Assembly: GCF_020831365.1 (NCBI RefSeq)
Contig: NZ_JAJHPV010000020.1
Location: 1-64,000, forward strand
Direction of reading: 5' to 3'
Length of the DNA: 64,000 bases
Origin: Massilia agrisoli
GTDB taxonomy: Bacteria > Pseudomonadota > Gammaproteobacteria > Burkholderiales > Burkholderiaceae_D
This document shows positions 44,406 to 53,703 of this stretch, in pieces; position 1 is the stretch's first letter; every line of letters begins with the position of its first letter. Both the position numbers and the translations under genes were made by a program. Under the pieces are notes generated by a model that saw only the letters and a program-made list of their open reading frames with translations, made no database searches and was not told the DNA's origin.

Positions 44406-46391
44406 ATGCGCATATCCTTCCCTACCCTGATCCTGCTGGCGTGCGCGTTCTGCGCCAGCGCGGCGCCGGCGGCCGAGCATGCTTCCCCTGCGTCGATTCC
44501 GGTCGAGCAGTTCTTCAAGAAAGCCGCTCTTACCGGGGCCAGCATGTCGCCTGACGGCCGCCATGTCGCGTTGCGCGGCATCTCGCGGACTGGCCGCGTC
44601 ATGCTGTCGGTGCTGGACGTCGAGAACTTGAAGGGCAAATCGGTGGCCAACTACGGCAATGCCGATATTGATAAGTTCTTCTGGCTCAGCGATGACCGTA
44701 TTGCCTTTACCGTCATCAATGTGGACCAAGGCGGCGACGTCGGCGATCCCGGTCTCTACGCAATTGACCGCGACGGAAAAAATCTGAACGGACTTTCGGT
44801 AACGCTTCCGCGTAGCCGATCGTTCGCCGACAGCGATGTGGGCGACCAGGCCTACCTGGCCGAGCCCAGCATTGCCGGCTTCCCCTCAACAACGACGGAC
44901 GAGATGCTGGTGATCGAGCAGAGCGACGGCGAAAGCTGGCTCACGCGCTTGAGCACGCGCTCCGGCCGCACGTCGTCGATCCGCGTGCCGAGATACACCC
45001 GGCGCTGGCTGGTCGATCCAGACGGGCAGGTCAAGGTCGCGATGACGGGGGGCGTAGGCCGCCAGGCCGTGTATTTCCGCGCCGACGACAAGGAGTGGGT
45101 CAAGATTTACGAACAGGAAGACGAATCCGCGGAGGACTTTATTCCCCTGCTCTATGTGAACAACAAGTTGTATGTGCGAGCTCACAAGGGCAAGGACAAG
45201 GCAGCGATCTATCTGTTCGACCTGGCCACCAGGACCATCGACGCCACGCCCCTGATTGTGTCACCCGACTTCGACGTCAACGGCTACTTTGTGGTCGACA
45301 GCAAGAAAATGCTGGGCTTCCGTTTCCACATCGATGCCGAAGTAACGGTCTGGTTTGATGCGGCCATGAAGGCAATCCAGGAAGAAATTGACCAACTTCT
45401 GCCGGGCACGATCAATACCTTGTCGGTCGGCAGGCGCAGCGAAACGCCATACGTCCTGATCGATGCACATTCCGACCGCCAGGACCATATGTACCTGCTC
45501 TTTAACCGCGAAACGAAGAAGCGGACCATGCTCGGCGAACGGCGGCCCGGCATCGACCCGGCCCAGATGGCCAGCATGAACCTGGTGAACTTCACCGCGC
45601 GCGACGGCTTGAAGCTGCCCGCGTATGTGACCCTGCCCAATACCAAGGTCCAGAAGAACCTGCCGATGGTCGTGCTGCCGGGCGGGCTTCCATGGACACG
45701 CAATGGCATGTGGGACTGGGATGCGGAAGTGCAGTTCCTGGCCTCGCGTGGCTACGCCGTCATTCAGCCGGAGCCGCGTGGCGTGCCCGGCTTCGGCGTG
45801 CGCCACTCGAAGGCCGGCAACAAGCAGTGGGGCCTGGCTATGCAAGACGACCTTGCCGACGCCGTCAAATGGGCGGTGGCCGAAGGTATCGCCGACCCAC
45901 GCCGTGTCTGCATCGCTGGCGGCGGTTACGGCGGCTATGCCGCCATGATGGGCCTGATAAAGACGCCGGAACTGTACCGTTGCGGTGTGAACTGGTCCGG
46001 CATCACAGACATACAAGCGATGTTCGACCGGCACTGGGAACATATCGCCGAAGCCGACGCAGGCCTGGAGCTGCGCAAACTTGTCGGCGATCCAGACAAG
46101 GATGCGGTGCAGTTCAAAGCTACTTCACCGCTGCACCATGCCGCGCGCCTCAAGTCGCCGTTGCTGCTGGCGTATGGGGAGGGAGACCAGCGCGTTCCGT
46201 TCTCGCATGGTCGCAAGCTATATGAAGCGCTCAAGCCGGGCAATCCGCACATCGAATGGCTGCCCTACAAGTCGAGCGTGGAAGACTGGCGCACGCGCGC
46301 CAACCGGATCAACTTGTGGACCCGGATCGAAGCCTTCCTCGGCAAGCACATCGGCGAACAGCGCCCCCCGGCCGTCGCTGATAGCAAGTGA
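44406..46391 (+). CDS. S9 prolyl-oligopeptidase homologue lacking catalytic Ser and His
   Basis: A 661-residue protein with a signal peptide (MRISFPTLILLACAFCASA), a beta-propeller-like N-terminal part and a C-terminal alpha/beta-hydrolase domain of the S9 (dipeptidyl peptidase/acylaminoacyl peptidase) family. The nucleophile motif G-x-S-Y-G-G reads GGGYGGY, so the Ser position is Gly507 (ggt, 45924-45926). The usual EGHGF His is replaced by Glu626 (SVEDW). The acid in GEGDQRVP is kept. It appears catalytically dead by the usual mechanism and may bind peptide. GC content looks lower than neighbours. No good ribosome site precedes the ATG at 44406. Confidence 0.8.
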   Translation: MRISFPTLILLACAFCASAAPAAEHASPASIPVEQFFKKAALTGASMSPDGRHVALRGISRTGRVMLSVLDVENLKGKSVANYGNADIDKFFWLSDDRIAFTVINVDQGGDVGDPGLYAIDRDGKNLNGLSVTLPRSRSFADSDVGDQAYLAEPSIAGFPSTTTDEMLVIEQSDGESWLTRLSTRSGRTSSIRVPRYTRRWLVDPDGQVKVAMTGGVGRQAVYFRADDKEWVKIYEQEDESAEDFIPLLYVNNKLYVRAHKGKDKAAIYLFDLATRTIDATPLIVSPDFDVNGYFVVDSKKMLGFRFHIDAEVTVWFDAAMKAIQEEIDQLLPGTINTLSVGRRSETPYVLIDAHSDRQDHMYLLFNRETKKRTMLGERRPGIDPAQMASMNLVNFTARDGLKLPAYVTLPNTKVQKNLPMVVLPGGLPWTRNGMWDWDAEVQFLASRGYAVIQPEPRGVPGFGVRHSKAGNKQWGLAMQDDLADAVKWAVAEGIADPRRVCIAGGGYGGYAAMMGLIKTPELYRCGVNWSGITDIQAMFDRHWEHIAEADAGLELRKLVGDPDKDAVQFKATSPLHHAARLKSPLLLAYGEGDQRVPFSHGRKLYEALKPGNPHIEWLPYKSSVEDWRTRANRINLWTRIEAFLGKHIGEQRPPAVADSK

Positions 46392-46421
46392 ACGTCCGCG
46401 GTTGGCCGAAGTGGAAGTGGT

Positions 46422-47240
46422 TCAAGGCTGAGCGGCCTGGCCGAAGCGGAAGCTCGACACCGCCAGGCTGCCGAAAAATTCATCTTCGTGGTACACGCAG
46501 GCCGCCGCTTCCTGCGCGGCCGCGCCATACGCCACCAGCAGCGGCATCAGGTGCTCCTCGCGCGGATGCGCCATGCGCGCGTACGGCGCCTCGTCCCAGT
46601 GCAGCAATGCGCTGGTGCGTTCAGGCGGCGGCAGCTCCAGCAAGGCAAAGCGCAGCCACTCGTCGAACTTGTGCGACGCCAGCCGCCCGCCCGGGCCGAA
46701 CTGGTGCAGGTTGTGATAACTGAGCCCACTCCCGATAATCAACACGCCTTCATTGCGCAGCGGCGCCAGCGCGCGCCCCGCGTCAATGTGCGCCTGCGGG
46801 TTGAAGCCGTGGCGTAGTGACATCTGCACCACCGGCACGTCGGCCCGCGGGTACACCGGGTACAGCATGCTGAAGGTGCCGTGGTCGAAGCCGCGGTTGG
46901 GATCGAGTCCCGCATCGAACCCCGCCTGCGCCAGCAGGATGGCCGCGCGCGAGGCCAGCTCCGGGTCGCCGGGGGCTGGGTACTTGACCTGGTAGGTGTG
47001 CGACGGGAAGCCGCCGTAGTCGTAGATCATCCCGGGCGCGGCGCTCGACGACAGCGTGAACTCGCGTTCCTCCCAGTGCCCCGACACCACCAGCACCGCG
47101 TTGGGACGGACGCCGAGCTGGCGCGGGATGTCCGCCAGCGACGCTTCAAGCACGTCGTAGGTGGAGCCGTACTGCTCCTTCATGAACGGCCACGGGCCGC
47201 CGCCGTGCGACAGGAAATAGGTGGGTAGCGCGTTGTCCAT
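46422..47240 (-). CDS. ygiD: 4,5-DOPA dioxygenase extradiol-like protein
   Basis: A 272-residue class III extradiol dioxygenase of the LigB/DODA family: metal-site SHGGGPW, VSGHWEER, GFDHGTFSML and GSGLSYHNLH. Opens catechol-type rings, DOPA in plants; the bacterial substrate is unknown. The frame starts 360 bp from btuB, divergently. Confidence 0.9.
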   Translation of the reverse strand: MDNALPTYFLSHGGGPWPFMKEQYGSTYDVLEASLADIPRQLGVRPNAVLVVSGHWEEREFTLSSSAAPGMIYDYGGFPSHTYQVKYPAPGDPELASRAAILLAQAGFDAGLDPNRGFDHGTFSMLYPVYPRADVPVVQMSLRHGFNPQAHIDAGRALAPLRNEGVLIIGSGLSYHNLHQFGPGGRLASHKFDEWLRFALLELPPPERTSALLHWDEAPYARMAHPREEHLMPLLVAYGAAAQEAAACVYHEDEFFGSLAVSSFRFGQAAQP

Positions 47241-47296
47241 GCTGCCTCCGCTGGGGTTGGTGTCGATGGCTATTCAGGCACAGCGGCCCTTGCGTT

Positions 47297-47302
47297 TATA
47301 AT
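47297..47302 (+). promoter_or_regulatory. -10 box for the btu leader
   Basis: A perfect TATAAT just upstream of the riboswitch; the -35 region is weak. Confidence 0.5.
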
Positions 47303-47310
47303 ATCCCTGT

Positions 47311-47560
47311 TTTGGTGCCCGCCGGCGTGATCACGCTGGCAGTTAAACGGGAAACACGACGCTGCCCGCGCAAACCGCGAACAGCCAACGTGTGCTGCCC
47401 CCGCAACGGTAAACAAGCGTCGCCGCATGCCGGCGACTGGCCGCCCCGAACACCACTGTGCCGCGGCATAGGAAGGTGGGGCGGTCTGACTTGCGAGCCC
47501 GGATACCGGCCAGGACAGGTGGAAGCGGGCTCAGTGCCCGCCTTCCGTTGAATCCGGCTT
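47311..47560 (+). promoter_or_regulatory. Cobalamin (AdoCbl) riboswitch
   Basis: The leader carries the class signatures: GTTAAACGGGAA-type helix entry (47341-47352), the B12 box GCCCCCGCAACGGTAA at 47396-47411, and the conserved GAGCCCGGATACCGGCC (47492-47508). It lies between the ygiD divergent promoter and btuB, about 40 nt before the gene. Binding should lower btuB translation or transcription when cobalamin is plentiful. Ends are approximate. Confidence 0.9.
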
Positions 47561-47602
47561 GCGGGGACGCAGGCCGGATGCTCACATTCTAAAAAAAGCA
47601 CC

Positions 47603-49579
47603 ATGAACATTCACGCAGCATTTCGCCGCGCACCGGCTGCCAAGCCGCTTGCGCTCGCCCTCGCACTTTCCGCCTGCTTCAACAGCTTCTCCCACGCCCA
47701 GCAAACCATGCCATCGGTCGTCGTGACCGGCGCGCGCTTTGCCAGCGACCCGTCGCTGTACCCGATCGCCGCCACCGTCATCGACGCCGGCCAGATCCGC
47801 CGCGCCGGTGTCACCGATGTCAACCAGGCGATCCGCAAGATCGGCGGCGTCTACGGCCGCCAGAGCCTGGACGGCTCGCCCGACTTCAGCCTCGACCTGC
47901 GCGGCTTCGGCTCCAACAGCAGCCAGAACATGGTCGTCGTGCTCGACGGCGTGCGCATGTCGGAAAATGAACTGAGCGGCCCGATCCTGTCGACTATCCC
48001 GATCGACACGGTGGAGCGCATCGAGATCGTGCGCGGCGGCGCCAGCGTGCTGTATGGCGAAGGCGCGACCGGCGGCGTGATCCAGATCGTCACCAAGCGC
48101 GCGGCGAAGAACGAAGGCCGCGGCATGGCCAGCGTGGAGGCAGGCCAGTTCGGCCTGCGCGAAGTGCGCGCCAGCGCCGCGCGCAGCTGGGACGCATTCG
48201 CGCTCGACGCTTCCGTCAGCGACCTCAAGACCGACAACTACCGCGACCACAACCGCTTCGACAGCCGCAGCTTCAGCGGCGGAGTGCAGTGGACCACGGA
48301 TGCCGGCCGTGTCGCCGTCCGCGTCGACAGCGCGCGCCAGGATGCCGAGTTCCCAGGCTCGCTCAGCCTGCTGCAGTTCGAAGCCAATCCCGGGCAGGCC
48401 AGCACCCCCTTTGACTTCGGCGGCCTCGAATCAGACCGGGTAACGGCGCTGTTGGAGCACCGCATCGGTTCGACCGACTTCGCGGCTGAACTGTCGCACC
48501 GCGAGAAGACCGTGTCGGCGACCTACTACTTCACCTTCGGCGGCGTCACCAGCCCGTCGGCTGCAACCTACGACAGCCGCCAGACCCAGTTTTCGCCGCG
48601 CCTGCGCCAGCTGACCCGGTTCGACGGCAAGCTGAACGAATTCGTCGCTGGGGTGGACCTGATCCGCTGGAGCCGCGACACCACGTCGATGTTCTCCGCG
48701 GCCGACGCCAGCCAGGACTCGAAGGCCTTGTACCTGCGTGACGAAATCCGCTGGAACGCCCCGCCTAACACCCGCGTGGCGGTGGGCGTGCGGCGCGAGT
48801 CGTTCGACAAGGAGACTGTCGATGCGCTGGCGTTTGTGCCTGTGGACGAGCGCGTCAAGCAGTCGCAGACCGCGTGGGAAGTCCAGGCCAGCCAGGACGT
48901 GATGCCGCTGCTGAACGTGTACGCCAAGGCGGGCCGCAGCTATCGCATGCCTAACTCGGATGAGAACGCGTTCCGTCCCGGCGCGCCGCTGAAGGCGCAG
49001 ACCTCGCGCGACCTTGAACTGGGCGCGGCCTTTGGCCCGTCCGACCGCCAGTTGGGCGCGCGCGTGTTTCGCCACAAGATCAGGGACGAGATCTTCTACG
49101 ACCCGACCATCAACTTCGGCGTCAACACCAACCTCGACCCGACCCGCCGCCAGGGCGTGGAGCTCGACGCCAAGGCGCGCATCGCCACCGACTGGCGCCT
49201 GACCGCCAGCCTCCAGCACGTCAAGGCCGAGTTCACCGATGGCCCGAACGCGGGACGCGAAATGGTGCTGGTGCCGGAAAATGTCGCCACCGCGCGCCTG
49301 TCGTGGGCGCCGGCCGGCGGCCATAGCGCCGACATCGGCGTGCAGTGGGCCGACAGCCAGCGTTACGGCAGCGACTTCACCAACAACTGCGGCGCGCGCA
49401 TCCCCGCCTACACAACGGTCGATGCACGTTATGCGCGCAAGGTCGGGCAGTGGGAGTTCGCGCTGGCGGGGCTGAACCTGGGGGACAAGCAGTACTACAG
49501 CAACGCCTTCGTCTGCCGTGGCGGCATCTACCCAGCCGACGGCCGCCAGTTCCGGGTCTCGGCGCGCTACGACTTCTAA
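47603..49579 (+). CDS. btuB: TonB-dependent vitamin B12 receptor
   Basis: A 658-residue outer-membrane TonB-dependent receptor: signal peptide (after SHA), TonB-box-like MPSVVVTGARF, plug domain (DLRGFG, GVRMSENELSG, VEIVRGGASVLYGEGATGGVIQI) and a 22-strand barrel ending with aromatic Phe (YDF). It is short of named cobalamin-specific residues I can verify, but the riboswitch and btuCDF downstream settle the call. Last part of the leader-controlled operon btuB-btuC-btuD-btuF begins here. Confidence 0.93.
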   Translation: MNIHAAFRRAPAAKPLALALALSACFNSFSHAQQTMPSVVVTGARFASDPSLYPIAATVIDAGQIRRAGVTDVNQAIRKIGGVYGRQSLDGSPDFSLDLRGFGSNSSQNMVVVLDGVRMSENELSGPILSTIPIDTVERIEIVRGGASVLYGEGATGGVIQIVTKRAAKNEGRGMASVEAGQFGLREVRASAARSWDAFALDASVSDLKTDNYRDHNRFDSRSFSGGVQWTTDAGRVAVRVDSARQDAEFPGSLSLLQFEANPGQASTPFDFGGLESDRVTALLEHRIGSTDFAAELSHREKTVSATYYFTFGGVTSPSAATYDSRQTQFSPRLRQLTRFDGKLNEFVAGVDLIRWSRDTTSMFSAADASQDSKALYLRDEIRWNAPPNTRVAVGVRRESFDKETVDALAFVPVDERVKQSQTAWEVQASQDVMPLLNVYAKAGRSYRMPNSDENAFRPGAPLKAQTSRDLELGAAFGPSDRQLGARVFRHKIRDEIFYDPTINFGVNTNLDPTRRQGVELDAKARIATDWRLTASLQHVKAEFTDGPNAGREMVLVPENVATARLSWAPAGGHSADIGVQWADSQRYGSDFTNNCGARIPAYTTVDARYARKVGQWEFALAGLNLGDKQYYSNAFVCRGGIYPADGRQFRVSARYDF

Positions 49580-49588
49580 GGCTGCCGC

Positions 49589-50614
49589 ATGATCCACACT
49601 GCGTCCCGCCACCGCACCTTGCTCGCGCTGCTGTCGTCGGCCGCGCTGCTGGTGCTGCTCGGGTCGAGCATGGTCGGCTCGGTCAGCATTCCGCTGTCCG
49701 GGCTGCCGTCTGCGCTGGCCGGGTTGTTTGGGAGCGGGGAGGGGGGCATCGCCACGACCTTGCTCGACCTGCGCCTTGGCCGCGCCTGCGCCGCGTTCGC
49801 CACCGGCGCCGCGCTGGCGCTGGCCGGCGTGATGATGCAGGCGCTGCTGCGCAATCCGCTGGCCGACCCCTACGTGCTGGGCATTTCCAGCGGCGCGGCA
49901 GTCGGCGCTCTGGCGGCGCTGCTGGGCGGAGCCGCACTGTGGATGGTGGACCTTGGCGCTTTAGGCGGCGCGGTCGGCGTATCGGCCGTGCTGTACATGC
50001 TGGCGCGGCGCGACCTGGGCGGCAGCGCCCTGCGCGACGCGCCGGCTGACCCGAATACACTGCTGCTGACCGGCGTGATCCTCGCTTCGGCGTGCATGGC
50101 GCTGGTCACGCTGATGCTGTCCATCGCACCCGAATCGCGCCTGCGCGGCATGGTGTTCTGGATGATCGGCGACCTGGCCGGAGCAGGGTGGCGCGTGCTG
50201 CCCTGGCTGATCCTGGCAGGCGCCTTGCTGTTTGCGCTGCGTATCGCGCGCCAGCTCAACGTGATGGCGCTGCATGCCGACACCGCCGCCACCCTTGGCG
50301 TCGACGTGGGCCGGTTGCGCCGTTCGCTGTTTATCTGTTCCGGTATTTTGACCGCCAGCGCGGTCACCACCGCTGGCAGCATCGGTTTCGTCGGCCTGAT
50401 CGTGCCGCACGCCTGCCGCCACGCTTTCGGCCCGGACCACCGGGTGCTGCTGCCCGCCGCCGCAATTACCGGCGGCGCCTTCCTGGTGCTGGCCGATACC
50501 CTGGCGCGCACGGTGCTGGCGCCGCAGCAGCTGCCGGTCGGCGTGCTGACCTCGCTGATCGGCGTGCCGGTGTTCCTGTTCCAGCTCCATCAACTTAAAC
50601 TGCGCCGTCCATGA
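49589..50614 (+). CDS. btuC: Cobalamin ABC transporter permease
   Basis: A 341-residue FecCD/BtuC permease with about ten membrane helices. ALAGVMMQALLRNPLADPYVLGISSGAA and GLIVPHACR are family signatures. It is 9 bp after btuB and its stop overlaps the btuD start by 4 bp (50611-50614). Confidence 0.93.
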   Translation: MIHTASRHRTLLALLSSAALLVLLGSSMVGSVSIPLSGLPSALAGLFGSGEGGIATTLLDLRLGRACAAFATGAALALAGVMMQALLRNPLADPYVLGISSGAAVGALAALLGGAALWMVDLGALGGAVGVSAVLYMLARRDLGGSALRDAPADPNTLLLTGVILASACMALVTLMLSIAPESRLRGMVFWMIGDLAGAGWRVLPWLILAGALLFALRIARQLNVMALHADTAATLGVDVGRLRRSLFICSGILTASAVTTAGSIGFVGLIVPHACRHAFGPDHRVLLPAAAITGGAFLVLADTLARTVLAPQQLPVGVLTSLIGVPVFLFQLHQLKLRRP

Positions 50615-51387
50615 TTGAAACCGCATCCCTCACACTGCGCGCCGGTGAGCGCACCCTGGTCGAGGGGTTGTCGTGGACGGCGTCGCCGGGCCAGCTGTGG
50701 TGCGTCATCGGCCGCAACGGGGCCGGCAAGAGCACTTTGCTGCGCACCCTGGCCGGCCTTCGCGCGCCTGACGGCGGCCATGTGGCCATCGGCGGGCGCG
50801 CGGTCAGCGGGCGCGATCCCGTGGAGCTGGCGCGCGAGCGTTCGTTCCTGGCGCAGTCGCGCAGCGACGCCTTTGCCTACCGGGTGATCGAAACGGTGCT
50901 GATGGCGCGCCACCCCTACCACGCCGACCGCTACTGGGAAGGCAGCGACGACCACCTGGCCGCGCAGCAGGCATTGGCTTCGCTCGACGTGCTGCACCTG
51001 GCCCAGCGCGACGTGCGCACCTTGTCCGGCGGTGAACGCCAGCGCGTCGCCATTGCCGCGCTGCTGGCCCAGGACACGCCGCTGATGCTGCTCGACGAAC
51101 CAGCCAACGCCCTCGACCTGGCGCACCAGGTGTCGGTGATGCGGCTGCTGGCGCGCCTGTGCCGCGAGCAGCGCAAGACGGTGGTCATGGTCGGCCATGA
51201 CCTGAACCTTGCGCACAGCGTCGCCACCGATGCGCTGCTGCTGATGGGCGAGGGCAGCTGGCTGGCGGGCAGCGTCGGCGAGGTGATGCTGCCGCCAATA
51301 CTAAGCCGCTGCCTGGGCCACCCGATCGACATGCTGCGCCATGGCGAACGCACCGTGTTCGTCGCCGGCGACGTCACTACCACCTGA
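50611..51387 (+). CDS. btuD: Cobalamin ABC transporter ATPase
   Basis: A 258-residue ABC ATPase: Walker A GRNGAGKSTLL, signature LSGGERQRV, Walker B LMLLDEPANALDL, switch His in VMVGHDLNLAHS. Powers cobalamin import with btuC. Eight bp before btuF. Confidence 0.93.
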   Translation: MIETASLTLRAGERTLVEGLSWTASPGQLWCVIGRNGAGKSTLLRTLAGLRAPDGGHVAIGGRAVSGRDPVELARERSFLAQSRSDAFAYRVIETVLMARHPYHADRYWEGSDDHLAAQQALASLDVLHLAQRDVRTLSGGERQRVAIAALLAQDTPLMLLDEPANALDLAHQVSVMRLLARLCREQRKTVVMVGHDLNLAHSVATDALLLMGEGSWLAGSVGEVMLPPILSRCLGHPIDMLRHGERTVFVAGDVTTT

Positions 51388-51394
51388 CATCGAT

Positions 51395-52282
51395 ATGACC
51401 AAGACACTCAAGATCATCCTGCTTGCTTTCACCGCATGCGCATCCGCGGCCAATGCGGCAGTCAGCGTTGTCGACGACGCCGGCAACCGCGTCACCTTGC
51501 AGCAGCCTGCGCGCCGCATCATCTCGATGTCGCCGCATGTGACCGAGCTGCTGTTTGCCGCGGGCGGCGGCAGCCGCATCGTCGGGGCGATGAATTTCAG
51601 CGACTATCCGGAGGCGGCAAAGCGCATCCCGCTCATCGGCAGCAATAGCCAGATCGACATGGAGCGCGCGGTGGCGCTGAAACCGGACCTGCTGATCGTC
51701 TGGCAAAGCGGGAACACCGCGCGCCAGCTGGAGCAGATCCGCCAGCTTGGCGTACCGGTGTTCTTCAGCGAACCGCGCAAGCTTGACGACGTGGCCACCA
51801 GCCTGACGCGCTTCGGCCAGCTGCTCGGCACCGAAGCCGCGGCGCGGCAGGCCGCTGCGGCCTACCGCGCGCAGGTCACCGCGCTGGGGGCGCGCCATGG
51901 CAAGCGCCCCACGGTGCGCGTCTTTTACCAGATCTGGGACAAGCCGGTGTACACGCTCAGCGGCGACCACATGGTGAGCGACGCCATCAGGCTGTGCGGC
52001 GGCGAAAACATCTTCGCTAGCCTGAAGGTCAAGGCGCCGTCGGTCAGCATCGAGGCGGTCTTGCAGGCCGACCCCGAAGTGATCGTCGGCGACGAGCAGC
52101 ATGGCCCGGATGACGCCGGCATCACGATCTGGAAGCCCTACAAGACCATGACGGCGGTCGCGCGCGGCAACCTGTTCACGCTTAACAGCGAACTGCTGAC
52201 GCGCTCGGGCCCGCGCCTGCCGCAGGGCGTGGCCCAGCTGTGCGAGCGGCTGGAGACGGCGCGCCAGCGGCGCCCGAAATAG
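51395..52282 (+). CDS. btuF: Periplasmic cobalamin-binding protein
   Basis: A 295-residue class III binding protein: signal peptide (after ANA), N-lobe RIISMSPHVTELLFAAGGG, the long backbone helix, and C-lobe. Start at the ATG at 51395; a frame extension upstream overlaps btuD. Delivers B12 to BtuCD. No cobalamin biosynthesis gene is visible here, so this is a scavenging operon. Confidence 0.9.
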   Translation: MTKTLKIILLAFTACASAANAAVSVVDDAGNRVTLQQPARRIISMSPHVTELLFAAGGGSRIVGAMNFSDYPEAAKRIPLIGSNSQIDMERAVALKPDLLIVWQSGNTARQLEQIRQLGVPVFFSEPRKLDDVATSLTRFGQLLGTEAAARQAAAAYRAQVTALGARHGKRPTVRVFYQIWDKPVYTLSGDHMVSDAIRLCGGENIFASLKVKAPSVSIEAVLQADPEVIVGDEQHGPDDAGITIWKPYKTMTAVARGNLFTLNSELLTRSGPRLPQGVAQLCERLETARQRRPK

Positions 52283-52413
52283 GCGCCTGTAACGACAGCT
52301 GCATGCGGCGTTACAGAGGTAAGCAAATGCAAAAAGCAAGCTGCATCACTGTCGGGAGGCCAAAAAAGTGGTAACCTCCGTTCCGTTGCTTAACCACACT
52401 ACGAAGGATAATT

Positions 52414-53100
52414 ATGCGTTCCCTGCGTTTTGCCCTTGCCGCCGCGAGCCTCATCGCCAGCACGGCCTTTGCTTCGCCAACCGCGCCAACCAGCGGTGTT
52501 GAATACATCACCCTGGCCCAGCCGCAGCCTGCGCAGACCGTTGGCAAAAAAGTGGAAGTCATCGAATTCTTCATGTACCACTGCCCGGCCTGTAACGCAC
52601 TGGAGCCTTCGCTGGCGGCGTGGCTGAAAAAGCAGGGTGACAACGTCAATTTCAAGCGCGTGCACATGCCGATGCAGGGTGCTAACGATCCTGAAGCGCA
52701 CCTGTACCTGACGCTCGAAGCGATGGGCAAGCTGGAAGAGATGCATCCGAAGGTCTTCCGCGCCTTCCATATCGAGCGCCAGCGCCTGAACCGCGATGAC
52801 GCGATCATCGAATGGGTTGCCAAGAACGGCGTCGACAAGGCCAAGTTCCTCGAATACTGGAACTCGTTTGGTGTGCTGTCGAAGCTGCGCCGCACCCAGC
52901 AGGTGCTCAATGCCTACAAGGTGGACTCGGTACCGACCCTGATCGTCGACGGCCGCTACATGACCTCGCCATCGGTTGTCGGCGCTGCGGTCAAGGGTTC
53001 GACCAACGCCAACGTCGCCCAGTCGACCTTCCAGGTGATGGACGCGCTGGTGGCCAAGGTGCAGAAGGAAAAAGGCCTGGCGCCAGCGGCCAAGAAGTAA
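52414..53100 (+). CDS. dsbA: DsbA-like thiol:disulfide oxidoreductase
   Basis: A 228-residue periplasmic oxidoreductase with a signal peptide (after AFA), the thioredoxin fold with an inserted helical domain and cis-Pro loop DSVPTLIVDG. The redox motif is C57-P-A-C60, not the usual CPHC of E. coli DsbA. ACGAAGGA precedes the start. A clear terminator follows. Folding of secreted proteins is its expected role. Confidence 0.9.
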   Translation: MRSLRFALAAASLIASTAFASPTAPTSGVEYITLAQPQPAQTVGKKVEVIEFFMYHCPACNALEPSLAAWLKKQGDNVNFKRVHMPMQGANDPEAHLYLTLEAMGKLEEMHPKVFRAFHIERQRLNRDDAIIEWVAKNGVDKAKFLEYWNSFGVLSKLRRTQQVLNAYKVDSVPTLIVDGRYMTSPSVVGAAVKGSTNANVAQSTFQVMDALVAKVQKEKGLAPAAKK

Positions 53101-53120
53101 GCCGTAGCAAAGTGCAAACG

Positions 53121-53147
53121 ACCCCGCCGCGGCGGGGTCTTTTTTTG
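53121..53147 (+). terminator. dsbA terminator
   Basis: ACCCCGCC-GC-GGCGGGGT then CTTTTTTT. Confidence 0.9.
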
Positions 53148-53237
53148 CCCGTCCCGGTCGTACTGGAATAACTGGCGGCGATTGATTAAAATGGAAGCGT
53201 CTGGCGCCCCCTGGCGGCATATGAAAAGGCGACCGAA

Positions 53238-53555
53238 ATGAGCAACGTAGAAGAAAAATTATTGAAGATGTACGACGGCTCCCGGCCGGTCGAGGAAGAC
53301 CTGTTCGAGATCCGCTACATCAACCAGCTGGCGTGGACCCTGGTGGTGGTGCTGGCCGGTGTCGTGATCTGGCTGTCGATCGCGCTGATCAACGCCGAGA
53401 ACCAGCGCAACGCGCTGATGACCAAGCAGTGCGCCGACCCTGTGTTCAAGGGCGAGGTGGACCGCAAGTGCCTGGAACTGGTGTCTTCGCGCGAGCACTG
53501 GTGGCAGCACCTGTGGTACGGCGTGACGCATCTGAGTCCCGAAGAAGTAAAGTAA
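53238..53555 (+). CDS. Small single-helix membrane protein
   Basis: A 105-residue protein, one central hydrophobic helix (WTLVVVLAGVVIWLSIALI), charged N-terminus (SNVEEKLLKMYDGSRPVEEDLFE) and a C-terminal tail with two cysteines (KQCADPVF, RKCLEL) that may pair. No family recognised. It has its own terminator and sits between dsbA and the kinase, so disulfide-linked assembly in the envelope is possible. Confidence 0.7.
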   Translation: MSNVEEKLLKMYDGSRPVEEDLFEIRYINQLAWTLVVVLAGVVIWLSIALINAENQRNALMTKQCADPVFKGEVDRKCLELVSSREHWWQHLWYGVTHLSPEEVK

Positions 53556-53560
53556 AAACG

Positions 53561-53587
53561 AACTCCGCTGCGGCGGAGTTTTTTTTT
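53561..53587 (+). terminator. Terminator of the small membrane protein gene
   Basis: AACTCCGC-TGCG-GCGGAGTT then a nine-T run. Confidence 0.9.
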
Positions 53588-53593
53588 ATGGTG

Positions 53594-53682
53594 CGTCGTT
53601 CCCGCGCAGGCGGGAACCCATGTGCCTGATACCAGTGAGGATGCGCCCGTGGTATGGGTTCCCGCCTGCGCGGGAACGACGG
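53594..53682. repeat. Paired REP-like palindromes (BIME-like)
   Basis: CGTCGTTCCCGC-GCAG-GCGGGAACCCATG, a 40-bp centre, then CATGGGTTCCCGC-type partner and GCGGGAACGACGG. It lies between a terminator and the convergent kinase gene. Confidence 0.85.
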
Positions 53683-53703
53683 TATCTGGTGATGGAGCTC
53701 TTT

